Positions 24,414 through 32,421 are shown, counted from the first letter of the stretch. The stretch is 64,000 nucleotides of DNA from Pseudoflavonifractor sp. An184 (GCF_002160305.1 NZ_NFKI01000005.1:35084-99083); one strand, 5' to 3'. Program-made: numbers and translations. Notes: generated by a model not told the origin, from the sequence alone.

Positions 24414-25405
24414 ACGGGGACCGCCTCCCCTGTCTCCGCTTCGCTCTGGAGCTGTGCCCGGCTCTGGGCGGTGAGCAGGCGCTCCCGCTCCCAGTCCAGC
24501 TGTCCCTGTTTCTCCTCCAGATTCTCCCGCTCGTCCCGCAGGCGGACAATGAGCCGCTCCACCCGCTGGGTCACCGCCTCCACCTGCTCCTGGGCCTCCC
24601 GGATGCGGCTCTGAACAAACAGGTCGGCAAACAGACCGTCAAAGAAGTAGTCGGCAAAGACGGCAAAGTCCCCCAGTTCCACATCGGGCACCTGCTCCGA
24701 GGACACATCGGCCAGCTCCGTGCGGAAGCGGCTCAGGGCCCGGCGTGCCTCATATGCGGCGTCCTGGGCGTCGTCCAGGCAGCCGTGCTTGGCAAAGGTG
24801 GCCATGATGCCGCCCCCCACCATATCCCAGACGCCCCAATTTTCCGCGCCGCTCAGGTCGCCGCTCATCTCCTCCAGGGCCCGCTGGGCGGCCAGACCGG
24901 CCTGGATGGCCTCCTGGATCTCCCGCAGCTCCCCGGCGGTGCGCTCCTGCTCCTGGGCCAGCTGGCCCAGCCGTTGGGACTGGGCGCCCCCCTGGCTGCG
25001 CAGCACCGCCTCCTTTTCATCCAGCAGGGCCTGGTACTGTTTCTCCAGTCCCTGCAGGCTCTCCTTCTCCTGCGCAAAGTCCCGGAGCCGCCGGTCCAGA
25101 TCCTCCAGGTCCCACTTGGCCGCGTCGTACCGGGCCTTGGCCATGGCGGCCTCCCGGCGCTCCTCCGCCTTCCGGCTCTCCAGATCCCCCTGGATTCTGG
25201 CCAGGAAGGACACCAGGGACATGCGCTCCAGCTCCTCCACGTCCCCCTGCTCCTTCTCCAGGACCGCCCGGGCCTCCTCCTCCGCCTGACGGCGGCGGAC
25301 ACTCTGCTCCTTCAGGTCCTGGAGAATCACATCCAGCTTCCGGGACCGCTCCATCTTCTGCCGGGCGCGCTCCAGCTCCCGGTCAATCTCCTGTATGCTC
25401 CGCAT
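24410..25405 (-). CDS. coiled-coil protein of unknown function
   Basis: A 331-residue protein starting MRSIQEIDRELERARQKMER. Residues ~1-170 and ~270-325 are long, charged heptad-like helices. Between them is a compact region, WGVWDMVGGGIMATFAKH...LDDAQDAAYEARRALSRF, followed by YFFDGLFADLFVQSRI, which recurs in Clostridial hypothetical proteins. No signal peptide or membrane helix. GAGGAG precedes the ATG. It is translationally coupled to the sirtuin gene. No function can be assigned. Confidence 0.75.
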   Translation of the reverse strand: MRSIQEIDRELERARQKMERSRKLDVILQDLKEQSVRRRQAEEEARAVLEKEQGDVEELERMSLVSFLARIQGDLESRKAEERREAAMAKARYDAAKWDLEDLDRRLRDFAQEKESLQGLEKQYQALLDEKEAVLRSQGGAQSQRLGQLAQEQERTAGELREIQEAIQAGLAAQRALEEMSGDLSGAENWGVWDMVGGGIMATFAKHGCLDDAQDAAYEARRALSRFRTELADVSSEQVPDVELGDFAVFADYFFDGLFADLFVQSRIREAQEQVEAVTQRVERLIVRLRDERENLEEKQGQLDWERERLLTAQSRAQLQSEAETGEAVPV

Positions 25406-25530
25406 GTATTTTACCGCTCCTCTCACGTCTCTCTCCTGCTGATCTCGTGCCGTTTCCAGCGCTTTTCCATTTCTCCGCCCTTCATTATACCATCCGCTTT
25501 GTCTTTTTTCCACAAAAATTCTGCCCCAGC

Positions 25531-25560
25531 GGCATATTTTTCGCGGAGCGGGCCATACTG
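25531..25560 (+). promoter_or_regulatory. candidate sigma-G promoter of spoVAD-spoVAE
   Basis: GGCATA (25531-25536), 17-bp spacer, CATACTG (25554-25560), 30 bp before spoVAD. It fits the forespore sigma-G pattern (TGAATA, 17-18, CATACTA) and the known forespore expression of spoVA genes. Confidence 0.5.
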
Positions 25561-25589
25561 GTCCTATCGGTTTGGGAGGAGGTACGCCC

Positions 25590-26612
25590 ATGAGCACAAA
25601 AAAGATCGGGCGGCAGACGGCGGCGCTGGCCGCGCCGCCCTCCATCCTCTGCGCCGCCAATGTGGTGGGGCGCATGGAGGGAGAGGGCCCTCTGGCCGCC
25701 TGCTTTGACGATATCGACCAGGACGACACCTTTGGGGAGGCCACCTGGGAGCAGTCCGAGCGGGCCATGCAGCAGAAGGCCCTGGCCCTTGCACTCCAAA
25801 AAGGGGGGCTCACCGCCCAGCAGCTGGACTATCTGTTCGCCGGCGACCTGCTCAACCAGTGCGTCAGCTCCTCCTACGCGGCCCGGGAGCAGAAAATCCC
25901 CTTCTTCGGTCTGTACGGGGCCTGCTCTACCTTCGGGGAGGGACTGATTTTGGCGGCCATGGCCCTGGACGGAGGCTTTGCTGAGCGGGCGGGGGTGGTG
26001 GTCTCCTCCCACTTCTGCACGGCGGAGCGCCAGTACCGCACCCCCCTGGAGTACGGCTGCCAGCGCACCCCCACCGCCCAGTGGACGGTGACGGGGGCGG
26101 GGGCGGTCATTCTCCAGCGGGGGGGAGACGGCCCCTGTATCACCCATGTCACGCCGGGAAAGATCGTGGACAAGGGGGTCACCGACACCAACAACATGGG
26201 GGCGGCTATGGCCCCCGCTGCCTATGACACCCTGTGCGCCCACTTTCAGGACACCGGCCGGGGGCCGGATTTCTACGACTGCATCGTCACCGGCGACCTG
26301 GGGGAGCTGGGGGGTGAGCTGCTGTGCGAGCTGTTCCGCCGGGATGGGGTGGACCTTTCCCCCAGCTACACCGACTGCGGCAGGCTGATATTCGACAGCC
26401 GGCGCCAGGACGTCCACTGCGGGGGCTCCGGCTGCGGCTGTTCCGCCGCGGTGTTCACCGGCTATCTCCTTCGGGAGCTGCGGGCGGGGCGGATCAAGCA
26501 CCTGCTGTTCTGCCCCACCGGGGCCCTCCACTCCCCCACCACCGCCTTTCAGGGGGAGAGCATCCCCGGCATCTGCCACGCCGTGGCTGTCTCCGCCCGG
26601 CGGGACTCCTGA
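25590..26612 (+). CDS. spoVAD: stage V sporulation protein AD
   Basis: A 340-residue thiolase-fold protein of the SpoVA channel, which moves dipicolinic acid into the forespore and out during germination; SpoVAD binds dipicolinate. Recognisable segments: NVVGRMEGEGPL, DDTFGEATWEQSE, AGDLLNQCVSSSYA, LYGACSTFGEG, and HCGGSGCGCSA near the C-terminus. The ATG at 25590 has GGGAGGAGG upstream. SpoVAE follows after 24 bp. SpoVAC, which usually precedes it, is absent: the upstream gene reads the other way. Confidence 0.95.
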   Translation: MSTKKIGRQTAALAAPPSILCAANVVGRMEGEGPLAACFDDIDQDDTFGEATWEQSERAMQQKALALALQKGGLTAQQLDYLFAGDLLNQCVSSSYAAREQKIPFFGLYGACSTFGEGLILAAMALDGGFAERAGVVVSSHFCTAERQYRTPLEYGCQRTPTAQWTVTGAGAVILQRGGDGPCITHVTPGKIVDKGVTDTNNMGAAMAPAAYDTLCAHFQDTGRGPDFYDCIVTGDLGELGGELLCELFRRDGVDLSPSYTDCGRLIFDSRRQDVHCGGSGCGCSAAVFTGYLLRELRAGRIKHLLFCPTGALHSPTTAFQGESIPGICHAVAVSARRDS

Positions 26613-26636
26613 CGGTCTGGGAAAGAAGGTTTTTGT

Positions 26637-26993
26637 ATGGAGTATCTCAACGCCTTTCTCTGCGGCGGCGCGCTGTGCGCTCTGGGCCAGCTGCTCATTG
26701 ACAAGACCAAGCTCACCCCCGCCAAGATTCTGGTGTGCTATGTCACCGCCGGGGTGATTCTGAGCGCGCTGGGGATCTACCAGTACGTGGCTGACTGGGG
26801 CGGGGCCGGGGCCGCCGTCCCCCTCACCGGCTTCGGCAACACTCTGGCCAAGGGGGTGCGGGAGGCTGTGGCCCAGCAGGGACTTTTGGGCGCCCTCACC
26901 GGGGGCATCACCGCCACCGCCGGCGGGATCGCCGCCGCCATCTTCTTCGGCTTTCTGGTGGCCCTGATTTTCAAGGCCAAGCCGAAGCGCTGA
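26637..26993 (+). CDS. spoVAE: stage V sporulation protein AE
   Basis: A 118-residue membrane protein, the SpoVAE (AEb) subunit of the dipicolinate channel. It starts MEYLNAFLCGGALCALGQLLIDKTKLTPAKILV, with three to four hydrophobic helices and Gly-rich TATAGGIAAAIFFGFL at the end. GAAAGAAGG-type ribosome site upstream. It is the second gene after spoVAD and is followed by a repeat region containing a terminator-like palindrome. Confidence 0.93.
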   Translation: MEYLNAFLCGGALCALGQLLIDKTKLTPAKILVCYVTAGVILSALGIYQYVADWGGAGAAVPLTGFGNTLAKGVREAVAQQGLLGALTGGITATAGGIAAAIFFGFLVALIFKAKPKR

Positions 26994-27010
26994 CATAAAA
27001 ATGCCGTTAC

Positions 27011-27208
27011 TTTTGCGCCGCACAACGGCGCAAAAGTCCGCGCTTCGCTTGCCGGAATCCTTGCACAGCAAGGCTTCCGGGGCATTTGATTCCATTCGAG
27101 GCGGGCGGCTGCCCCCTCGAGCTCCCCCGCCAGCACTCGGGCGGATTCGTCTGAACAGAGGTTTTTCGACAAGCTGACGTGCGGGCGGTTTCCACCCGCC
27201 CGCACGTC
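27011..27208. repeat. intergenic palindromic repeat region
   Basis: Begins 17 bp after spoVAE. Perfect 10-bp inverted repeat TTTTGCGCCG at 27011-27020 with its partner at 27026-27035; a second hairpin near 27053-27078; and a 13-bp perfect inverted repeat at 27176-27188 and 27196-27208. TTTCGACAAGCTG at 27163-27175 resembles the hairpin between livK and livH. An open frame on the minus strand through this region is a translation of the repeat and is not called a gene. Confidence 0.6.
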
Positions 27209-27372
27209 TATCGCTCCGGCCAGCGTCCCTCCAGCCGCTTGGTCTGGAGGGCCAGCGCGTGGACCCGCTCTCTGGACAGTCCGGTCCAGCGGGCGATCTG
27301 CGCTGAGGGAATCAAGGTCTCTTTCAGCATTCGGACCGCGATCTCCTCCCGGACCCGCGTATCTTCTTCCAT
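27208..27372 (-). CDS. small predicted HTH-like protein
   Basis: A 54-residue frame starting MEEDTRVREEIAVRMLKET, with SAQIARWTGLSRERVHALAL. The latter looks like the short helix-turn-helix found at the C-terminus of Rpn/transposase-like nuclease proteins. The stop is followed at once by a 13-bp GC stem that could terminate transcription. A ribosome site (GGAGAG) is 12 bp upstream, a little far. It could be a free-standing small gene or the remnant of a longer gene. Function unknown. Confidence 0.4.
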   Translation of the reverse strand: MEEDTRVREEIAVRMLKETLIPSAQIARWTGLSRERVHALALQTKRLEGRWPER

Positions 27373-27518
27373 ACACATATACATCTCTCCTTTATCTAAC
27401 CGCTCTGCCTATTATTGGTGCATTCTTTTCCTATATTCCCTCTTCATCCCCGCTCTGCCGGTATTAAAGCATGTATAACTATCATAACTCATCTGCGTGT
27501 ATTGCACAATATTTTTAA

Positions 27519-27577
27519 GTGCATTAAACACTGTTTTTGAAACTGACCATCTCTTATGCTGAGTGCATCAAACGCAG
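27519..27577 (+). promoter_or_regulatory. paired direct repeats upstream of the XRE pair, candidate operators
   Basis: GTGCATTAAACACTG (27519-27533) and GTGCATCAAACGCAG (27563-27577) match at 12 of 15 positions and lie 44 bp apart, the second touching the ribosome site of the first XRE gene. They are likely binding sites for one of the two regulators that follow. Confidence 0.45.
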
Positions 27578-27589
27578 GAGGGTATGGGC

Positions 27590-27946
27590 ATGCGACAGAC
27601 CTATAAGCCAAGCAACGTGGAAATCGGCGCCCGAATCCGCGTCGCCCGGGAGGCCGCCGCTTTGACCAGGGAGCGCTTTGCCGAGCTGACGGGCATTTCC
27701 GCCCAATTTGCGGCAGACCTGGAGCGCGGGCGTACCGGGGCCTCTCTGGAGACCATCAGCCGAATCTGTCTGGCGCTGGGCGTCTCTGCGGACCAGCTCC
27801 TGCTGGGCGCGCTTCCCGGGCCCGGGGACGAGGCCCGTCAGATCCAGGCCATGCTGGAGGAGGTCGATCCCAAATACCGCCCCTATCTGATCTCCTCCCT
27901 CCGCAGCCAGATCGAGCTGATCCAGGCGCTGAAACAGCCGGACTGA
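27590..27946 (+). CDS. XRE-family transcriptional regulator (first of a pair)
   Basis: A 118-residue regulator: HTH_XRE at residues ~10-65 (EIGARIRVAREAAALTRERF, ELTGISAQFAADLERGRTG) and a C-terminal helical part ending YLISSLRSQIELIQAL. The ATG at 27590 is 8 bp past AGGAGG; an ATG at 27584 is too close to it. The next gene, 16 bp downstream, shares the same domain order and the SLRSQIELI motif, so the two are paralogues from a local duplication. Probably autoregulated through the upstream repeats. Confidence 0.82.
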   Translation: MRQTYKPSNVEIGARIRVAREAAALTRERFAELTGISAQFAADLERGRTGASLETISRICLALGVSADQLLLGALPGPGDEARQIQAMLEEVDPKYRPYLISSLRSQIELIQALKQPD

Positions 27947-27961
27947 TGGGAGGTGTCCTTG

Positions 27962-28330
27962 ATGGCGCGCACTTACACCCAGATGAATCGGGAATTGGGC
28001 TCCCGCATTCGAGCCAGACGGGAGGCCCTTGGGATCAGCCGGGAGGCGCTGGCGGAACGGTTGGACGTAACGCCCCACTATCTGGGCGAGGTGGAGCGTG
28101 GGAGTACCGGCCTGGCCCTGCCCACCTATAAGCGGGTATGCGAGGTGCTGGGCGTTCAGGACAGTTTCCTTCTGTTTGGAGAGCAGGTCCCCGCCCAGGC
28201 ATCTGCGGAGGAGATTCGAAACTTTCTCTCCGGCGTCTCCCCCTGCCTCTATCCCCGCCTGATGGCCTCCCTCCGCAGTCAGATCGAGCTGATTGAAGCG
28301 GCGGAGCGCCTGGGCACAGAATCAGTATAA
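27962..28330 (+). CDS. XRE-family transcriptional regulator (second of a pair)
   Basis: A 122-residue paralogue of the preceding gene: HTH_XRE (ELGSRIRARREALGISREAL, RLDVTPHYLGEVERGSTGL) and C-terminal CLYPRLMASLRSQIELIEAAERL. The ATG at 27962 follows GGGAGGTG. A strong terminator lies 28 bp past the stop, so the pair is a two-gene unit. Targets unknown. Confidence 0.83.
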   Translation: MARTYTQMNRELGSRIRARREALGISREALAERLDVTPHYLGEVERGSTGLALPTYKRVCEVLGVQDSFLLFGEQVPAQASAEEIRNFLSGVSPCLYPRLMASLRSQIELIEAAERLGTESV

Positions 28331-28357
28331 TCCGCTCCCCCGTCGAAAACAGGCGAA

Positions 28358-28389
28358 ACGCCGTCCCGGACTGCCGGGACGGCGTTTTT
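28358..28389 (+). terminator. Rho-independent terminator after the XRE pair
   Basis: 12-bp perfect stem ACGCCGTCCCGG (28358-28369) with CCGGGACGGCGT (28374-28385), 4-base loop, then TTTTT. Confidence 0.9.
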
Positions 28390-28442
28390 GGTCTTATCAG
28401 CTCCCAAAATGGCTGCAAACTTCCCCAAACTGTGCCGGGGGG

Positions 28443-28471
28443 TTGCCAAACCGGCCATTCTCAGCTATAAT
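28443..28471 (+). promoter_or_regulatory. sigma-A promoter of the yitT-like gene
   Basis: TTGCCA (28443-28448), 17-bp spacer, TATAAT (28466-28471), 36 bp before the start codon. Confidence 0.7.
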
Positions 28472-28506
28472 AGAAGTGCGTGGAAGGCATCAAAGGAGTT
28501 GTTATT

Positions 28507-29148
28507 TTGTTTTCCCTCATAAAGCCGAAGAAATGTGCCCTGGCCCTGCTGGGCAGCGCCATTCTTGCCTTCGGCCTGTACAATGTCCATGCCCTGTCCG
28601 GTGTGACCGAGGGCGGTGTGCTGGGCATGACCCTGTTCCTGCACCACTGGGTGGGACTCTCCCCGGCGGTAACGGGACTGGTGATGAACGCAATCTGTTA
28701 TCTCATGGGCTGGAAGCTGCTGGGGAAGGAGTTTATCGCCTACTCCATTGTGGCGGGGGGCGGATTCTCCCTGTTCTATGCCATCGTGGAGCAGTTTGAC
28801 CCCCTGTGGCCCCAGCTGGCGGACCATCCCCTGCTGGCGGCGGTGCTGGGCGCGCTGTTCGTGGGCTGCGGCGTGGGGTTGAGCGTCCGGGCCGGCGGCG
28901 CGCCGGGCGGAGACGACGCTCTGGCCATGAGCATCTCCAAGCTCACCCACTGGGACATCCAGTGGGCCTACCTCATCAGCGACCTGGTGGTGCTGGCCCT
29001 GTCCGCCACCTACATCGACCTGAGCCGGCTGGGCTGCTCCCTGCTGACGGTGATTCTGTCTGGTCAGATTATCGGCCTGGTACAGCGAGTGGGGCGACGA
29101 GAAGATACTCCAGTGAAGGCGGGAGCCGCCGTTGAAGAACAGCTGTAA
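28507..29148 (+). CDS. YitT-family (DUF161) membrane protein
   Basis: A 213-residue integral membrane protein with about five hydrophobic helices. Family marks: ALLGSAILAFGLYNVHALSG, GGVLGMTLFLHHWVGLSP, and GGAPGGDDALAMSISKLTHW. The usual ~290-residue YitT protein has a C-terminal cytoplasmic DUF2179 domain, which is missing here. A TTG at 28507 was chosen since AAAGGAG lies 7 bp upstream; no ATG fits. Substrate unknown, transporter role presumed. A shared terminator follows. Confidence 0.85.
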   Translation: MFSLIKPKKCALALLGSAILAFGLYNVHALSGVTEGGVLGMTLFLHHWVGLSPAVTGLVMNAICYLMGWKLLGKEFIAYSIVAGGGFSLFYAIVEQFDPLWPQLADHPLLAAVLGALFVGCGVGLSVRAGGAPGGDDALAMSISKLTHWDIQWAYLISDLVVLALSATYIDLSRLGCSLLTVILSGQIIGLVQRVGRREDTPVKAGAAVEEQL

Positions 29149-29242
29149 TTAATATCGCGCGGGGCGTGTAAAAACTTCCACGCCATGCTAGGTCTCGAAT
29201 TTCCGCTTTGGGCGGACCCCGCGCAGGCAACCAGAAACACGC

Positions 29243-29305
29243 GGCCCCTTAAGGGGTCCGGAGGGGAGAAACATCCGCTTCGGACGGCCTTAAGGGGCCT
29301 TTTTT
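29243..29305. terminator. bidirectional terminator between yitT-like gene and cysK
   Basis: 12-bp perfect stem GGCCCCTTAAGG (29243-29254) with CCTTAAGGGGCC (29288-29299), then TTTTTT; a small TCCGCTTCGGA hairpin lies in the loop. A further GCGCGGGG/CCCCGCGC pair (about 29157-29223) flanks it on the yitT side. Confidence 0.8.
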
Positions 29306-29314
29306 GATATTCTG

Positions 29315-30244
29315 TTATACAAACATGGCGGAGGACAGGTACCGGTCCCCGGAGTCGGGCAGGACCACCACGATGGTCTTTCCGGCGTACTCCGATTTCT
29401 TCGCCAGCTCGCCCGCTGCCCACAGGGCGGCTCCTGAAGAGATGCCCACCAAGATACCCTCGGTCCGGACGATCTCCCGGCCGGTGGCCAGGGCGTCCTC
29501 ATCGGTGACCCGGATGACCTGATCGTAGATGGAGCGGTCCAGGGTGCCCGGAATGAAGTTGGCCCCGATGCCCTGGATCTGGTGGGGGCCCGCCTGCCCG
29601 CCGGAGAGGAGGGGGGATGCGTCGGGCTCCACCGCCGCTACCTGGAGGGCGGGGTTCTGCTCCTTCAAGTACCGGGCAGTGCCGGAAAGGGTGCCGCCGG
29701 TGCCCACCGCGGCCACAAACACATCCACCCTGCCGTCCGTATCCGCCCAGATCTCCGGGCCGGTGGTGCGGTAGTGGGCCTCTGGGTTGGCGGGATTGCC
29801 GAACTGATCGGGGATGAAGCTGCCAGGCAGCTCCCGAGCCAGTTCACGGGCCTTGTCCACCGCCCCCTGCATACCCTGGGCACCGGGAGTGAGGACCAGC
29901 TCCGCCCCGTAGGCGGCCAGCATGGCCCGGCGCTCGGCGCTCATGGTGTCGGGCATGGTGAGAATCACCCGGTAGCCGCGGGCGGCCGCCACGCTGGCCA
30001 GACCGATGCCCGTGTTGCCGGAGGTGGGCTCGATGATGACGCCGCCGGGCTTCAGAAGTCCCTTCTCCTCCGCGTCCAGAATCATGGACAGCCCTACCCG
30101 GTCCTTGGCCGAGCCGGCGGGATTCAAATATTCCAGTTTGGCCAGCACCCGGGCCTGGAACTGGTGCTTGGCGCCGTAGCGGCTCAGCTCCAGCAGGGGG
30201 GTGTGGCCGATCAGTTCTTCCAGATTGTGCGCAATGGCAGGCAT
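29315..30244 (-). CDS. cysK: cysteine synthase A (O-acetylserine sulfhydrylase)
   Basis: PLP enzyme of 309 residues making cysteine from O-acetylserine and sulfide. PLP lysine in NPAGSAKDRVG at ~41-51; substrate loop PTSGNTGIGL; GTGGTLSG phosphate-binding loop; C-terminal GISSGAAL. Length and motifs are standard for CysK. It is a single gene with its own terminator. No T-box or S-box was recognised in the 150 bp upstream. Confidence 0.95.
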   Translation of the reverse strand: MPAIAHNLEELIGHTPLLELSRYGAKHQFQARVLAKLEYLNPAGSAKDRVGLSMILDAEEKGLLKPGGVIIEPTSGNTGIGLASVAAARGYRVILTMPDTMSAERRAMLAAYGAELVLTPGAQGMQGAVDKARELARELPGSFIPDQFGNPANPEAHYRTTGPEIWADTDGRVDVFVAAVGTGGTLSGTARYLKEQNPALQVAAVEPDASPLLSGGQAGPHQIQGIGANFIPGTLDRSIYDQVIRVTDEDALATGREIVRTEGILVGISSGAALWAAGELAKKSEYAGKTIVVVLPDSGDRYLSSAMFV

Positions 30245-30314
30245 AGCAGATCCCTCCTATGGAATGTCTGAACCGATCATACTACTGAAACAATGGGTTG
30301 TCAACGGTTCCCCC

Positions 30315-30342
30315 TTGCAAAGGCGGCGGGATTTCGTATAAT
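30315..30342 (+). promoter_or_regulatory. sigma-A promoter of the patatin gene
   Basis: TTGCAA (30315-30320), 16-bp spacer, TATAAT (30337-30342), in the divergent region between cysK and the patatin gene. Confidence 0.6.
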
Positions 30343-30410
30343 AGTATCATGAAAGATACAGGGCGGTCAGAGGCCGCCTCTGCCAGGAAACAAGCAAGGA
30401 GGACCAGAGC

Positions 30411-31262
30411 ATGAAAGTCGGACTGGTGCTGGAGGGCGGCGCCCTCCGAACCATCTTTTCCACCGGCGTCTTTGACGCCCTGCTGGAGAAGAATGTGATG
30501 GCAGACTATGTGGTGGGGGTGTCCGCCGGGATCGCCTACGGGGTGAGCTATGTCTCCAAACAGCCCAGGCGGAATCTGGAGATCCTGACCCGGTTTGTGA
30601 ACGACCGGCGGTACATGGGTCTGAACAACCTGGTGGACCGGCACAACCGCAGCTATTTTGGCCTGGAGTTCTCTTACTGCACCATCCCCAACGAGCTGGT
30701 GCCCTTCGACTACCAGACCTTTGAGGCTTTCCCCGGCCACGTGGAGGCCGGAGTCACCAACCTGGAGACCGGTCTGGCCGAATACAAGGAGGTCACCACC
30801 GAGGACAAGCACTTTCGCCTCCTCCAGGCCACCTGCGCCATGCCCCTCATGTTCCCGGTGTTCCACCTGGACGGCAAACCCTATCTGGACGGGGGGGCGG
30901 CCGACGCGGTGCCCTACCGCCGGGCCTTTGAGCAGGGGTGCGACCGGGTGGTGGTCATCCTCACCAAGCCCCGGAGCTTCGTCCGGAAGCCGGAAAAGCT
31001 CCTCCCACTGATTCAGCGCCGCTACCGGGAGTATCCCAACTTCTGCCGCACCATGGAGGAGCGGCCGGAGCGGGACAACCAGAGCCGTGCGGAGCTGTTC
31101 CGGCTGGAGAAGGAGGGCAAGGCCCTGGTCATCGCCCCAAACACCCTCCACGGGGTGGGGCGGATCGAGCACAATGTGGACAAGCTGCGCATGCTGTGGG
31201 CCGAGGGCTATCAGCAGGGCATGGAGAACATGGAGCAGATCCGCTCCTTCATGGATCGATGA
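30411..31262 (+). CDS. patatin-like phospholipase
   Basis: A 283-residue serine lipase of the RssA/YjjU-like bacterial patatin group. Oxyanion loop LEGGALRTIF at ~7-16, nucleophile elbow GVSAG (Ser at ~41), and catalytic-dyad motif LDGGAAD near 160. No signal peptide, so cytoplasmic. A good AAGGAGG site precedes the ATG at 30411. The 3' end overlaps the convergent small gene at 31249 by 14 bp. Lipid substrate unknown. Confidence 0.9.
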   Translation: MKVGLVLEGGALRTIFSTGVFDALLEKNVMADYVVGVSAGIAYGVSYVSKQPRRNLEILTRFVNDRRYMGLNNLVDRHNRSYFGLEFSYCTIPNELVPFDYQTFEAFPGHVEAGVTNLETGLAEYKEVTTEDKHFRLLQATCAMPLMFPVFHLDGKPYLDGGAADAVPYRRAFEQGCDRVVVILTKPRSFVRKPEKLLPLIQRRYREYPNFCRTMEERPERDNQSRAELFRLEKEGKALVIAPNTLHGVGRIEHNVDKLRMLWAEGYQQGMENMEQIRSFMDR

Positions 31263-31431
31263 CCGGCCCCTCCCCGGGGGCGTCCAGGGCGAAGTCGTCC
31301 AGCATCTCCCCCAACAGGGAGAAGAAGGCGGCCATCCGCTCCAGCTCCTCCCGGGAGCGCCCCTGTGCCAGCGCGGCGGCTGCGGCAGCCGCGCCGGAAA
31401 TCAGTGGGCCGGAGGGCAGAGAAAAGGACAT
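31249..31431 (-). CDS. small conserved protein, DUF6774-like
   Basis: A 60-residue protein. After a short Ser/Gly segment it reads AAAAAAALAQGRSREELERM and then AAFFSLLGEMLDDFAL. That is the pattern of small Clostridial DUF6774 proteins (Ala-rich helix, then AxFxxLGDxL). The ATG at 31431 is 8 bp past GGGGAGG. It is convergent with the patatin gene, overlapping its end. Function unknown. Confidence 0.6.
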   Translation of the reverse strand: MSFSLPSGPLISGAAAAAAALAQGRSREELERMAAFFSLLGEMLDDFALDAPGEGPVIDP

Positions 31432-31532
31432 GGCAAACACCTCCCCGTGGAATCTATGCGGACAGGTCTATTCTTGATGCACGGTGCCCCGGCACAGAAA
31501 AAGAAATCAGAAATGAGCGGAGGGATATTTAT

Positions 31533-31952
31533 ATGGCAAAAATTGTGGTGATCGACGGCCAGGGCGGCCGGCTTGGAAAGCTGCTGGTGGAGGAAGTGAA
31601 GGCCCGCCTGCCCCAGGCGGAGCTGCTGGCCGTCGGCACCAACGGCATCGCCTCCTCCGCCATGCAGAAGGCGGGGGCCTCCCAGGTGGCCACGGGAGAA
31701 AACCCGGTGGTCCGGGGTGTCATGGATGCGGACGTGGTGCTGGGTCCCCTGGGCATTGTGGTGGCCCACGCCATTCTGGGCGAGGTGACCCCCAAGATGG
31801 CCGAGGCGGTGGGGGGCTGCCGGGCCAAGAAGTTTCTCGTCCCCATGAACAGCTGCGGCGTGGTGGTGGCCGGAGTGCAGGAGCTGAGCCTGTCCGCCCA
31901 CGTGCGCCAGGCGGTAGACCGGGCGGTGGAGTTTTTGGAGGGCGCGTCATAA
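31533..31952 (+). CDS. DUF3842-family protein
   Basis: A 139-residue protein starting MAKIVVIDGQGGRLGKLLVE, a Rossmann-like nucleotide-binding start. Then come LLAVGTNGIASSAMQKAGA, GENPVV and GPLGIVVAHAILGEVTPKMA, the typical DUF3842 sequence found in spore-forming Clostridia. The ATG at 31533 follows AGCGGAGGG. It stands alone and is followed by a bidirectional terminator shared with rpmB. Function unknown. Confidence 0.85.
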   Translation: MAKIVVIDGQGGRLGKLLVEEVKARLPQAELLAVGTNGIASSAMQKAGASQVATGENPVVRGVMDADVVLGPLGIVVAHAILGEVTPKMAEAVGGCRAKKFLVPMNSCGVVVAGVQELSLSAHVRQAVDRAVEFLEGAS

Positions 31953-31958
31953 AAAAGG

Positions 31959-31988
31959 AAATCCCCTGTGGAATACCACAGGGGATTT
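31959..31988. terminator. bidirectional terminator between the DUF3842 gene and rpmB
   Basis: 13-bp perfect stem AAATCCCCTGTGG (31959-31971) with CCACAGGGGATTT (31976-31988), 4-base loop; A-rich on the left and T-rich on the right, so it works for both convergent genes. Confidence 0.85.
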
Positions 31989-32005
31989 AACTTGCCATAT
32001 ACCGA

Positions 32006-32194
32006 TCACACAGCGCGGGTGACCTTACCGGAACGGAGGCATCTGGTGCAGACGTACACGTGAGTGGGAGTTCCCTTCACGATCGCCTTCACGCGCTTCA
32101 CGTTGGGCTTCCAGGTGCGGTTGGAACGGCGGTGGGAGTGGGAGACCTGGATGCCGAAGGTGACGCCCTTGTCGCAGAATTCGCATTTGGCCAT
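32006..32194 (-). CDS. rpmB: 50S ribosomal protein L28
   Basis: A 62-residue L28. MAKCEFCDKGVTFG and SHSHRRSNRTWKPN are diagnostic. The four cysteines (CEFC near the start, CTRC near the end) mark the zinc-binding form. Start at 32194 behind GAGGAGG. It stands alone, as L28 often does in Firmicutes, convergent with the DUF3842 gene. Confidence 0.96.
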   Translation of the reverse strand: MAKCEFCDKGVTFGIQVSHSHRRSNRTWKPNVKRVKAIVKGTPTHVYVCTRCLRSGKVTRAV

Positions 32195-32351
32195 GTTGCT
32201 TACCTCCTCGCTATGAGAGTACGCTTTCCAATGAAGCATCGAATGATATATTACCAGATAATTTAGGGAAATGCAAGGATTTTTTTCAAAGGAGCCGAAA
32301 TTTTTTTGCCGCATCCCGGGAGAAAGAACCGGCAGAAAACGCCGGGAGCCC

Positions 32352-32380
32352 TTGCGAAATGGAAGGAGATAGGATATACT
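32352..32380 (+). promoter_or_regulatory. sigma-A promoter of hprK-glcK
   Basis: TTGCGA (32352-32357), 17-bp spacer, TATACT (32375-32380), 42 bp upstream of hprK. Confidence 0.65.
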
Positions 32381-32421
32381 AAGCAAAAGCGCCAAGTGAC
32401 GAAGCGAAGGAGGACGATCCA

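Noticed and set aside
26777..27376. 199-codon minus-strand frame across spoVAE and the following repeat
   Set aside because: Mostly antisense of spoVAE plus translation of an intergenic repeat. Only the separate 54-residue frame at 27208-27372 (different phase) was kept, at low confidence.
30245..30410. Cysteine- or methionine-responsive riboswitch or T-box upstream of cysK
   Set aside because: The region is too short and shows no S-box core, T-box sequence or specifier stem; only a promoter for the divergent patatin gene was seen.
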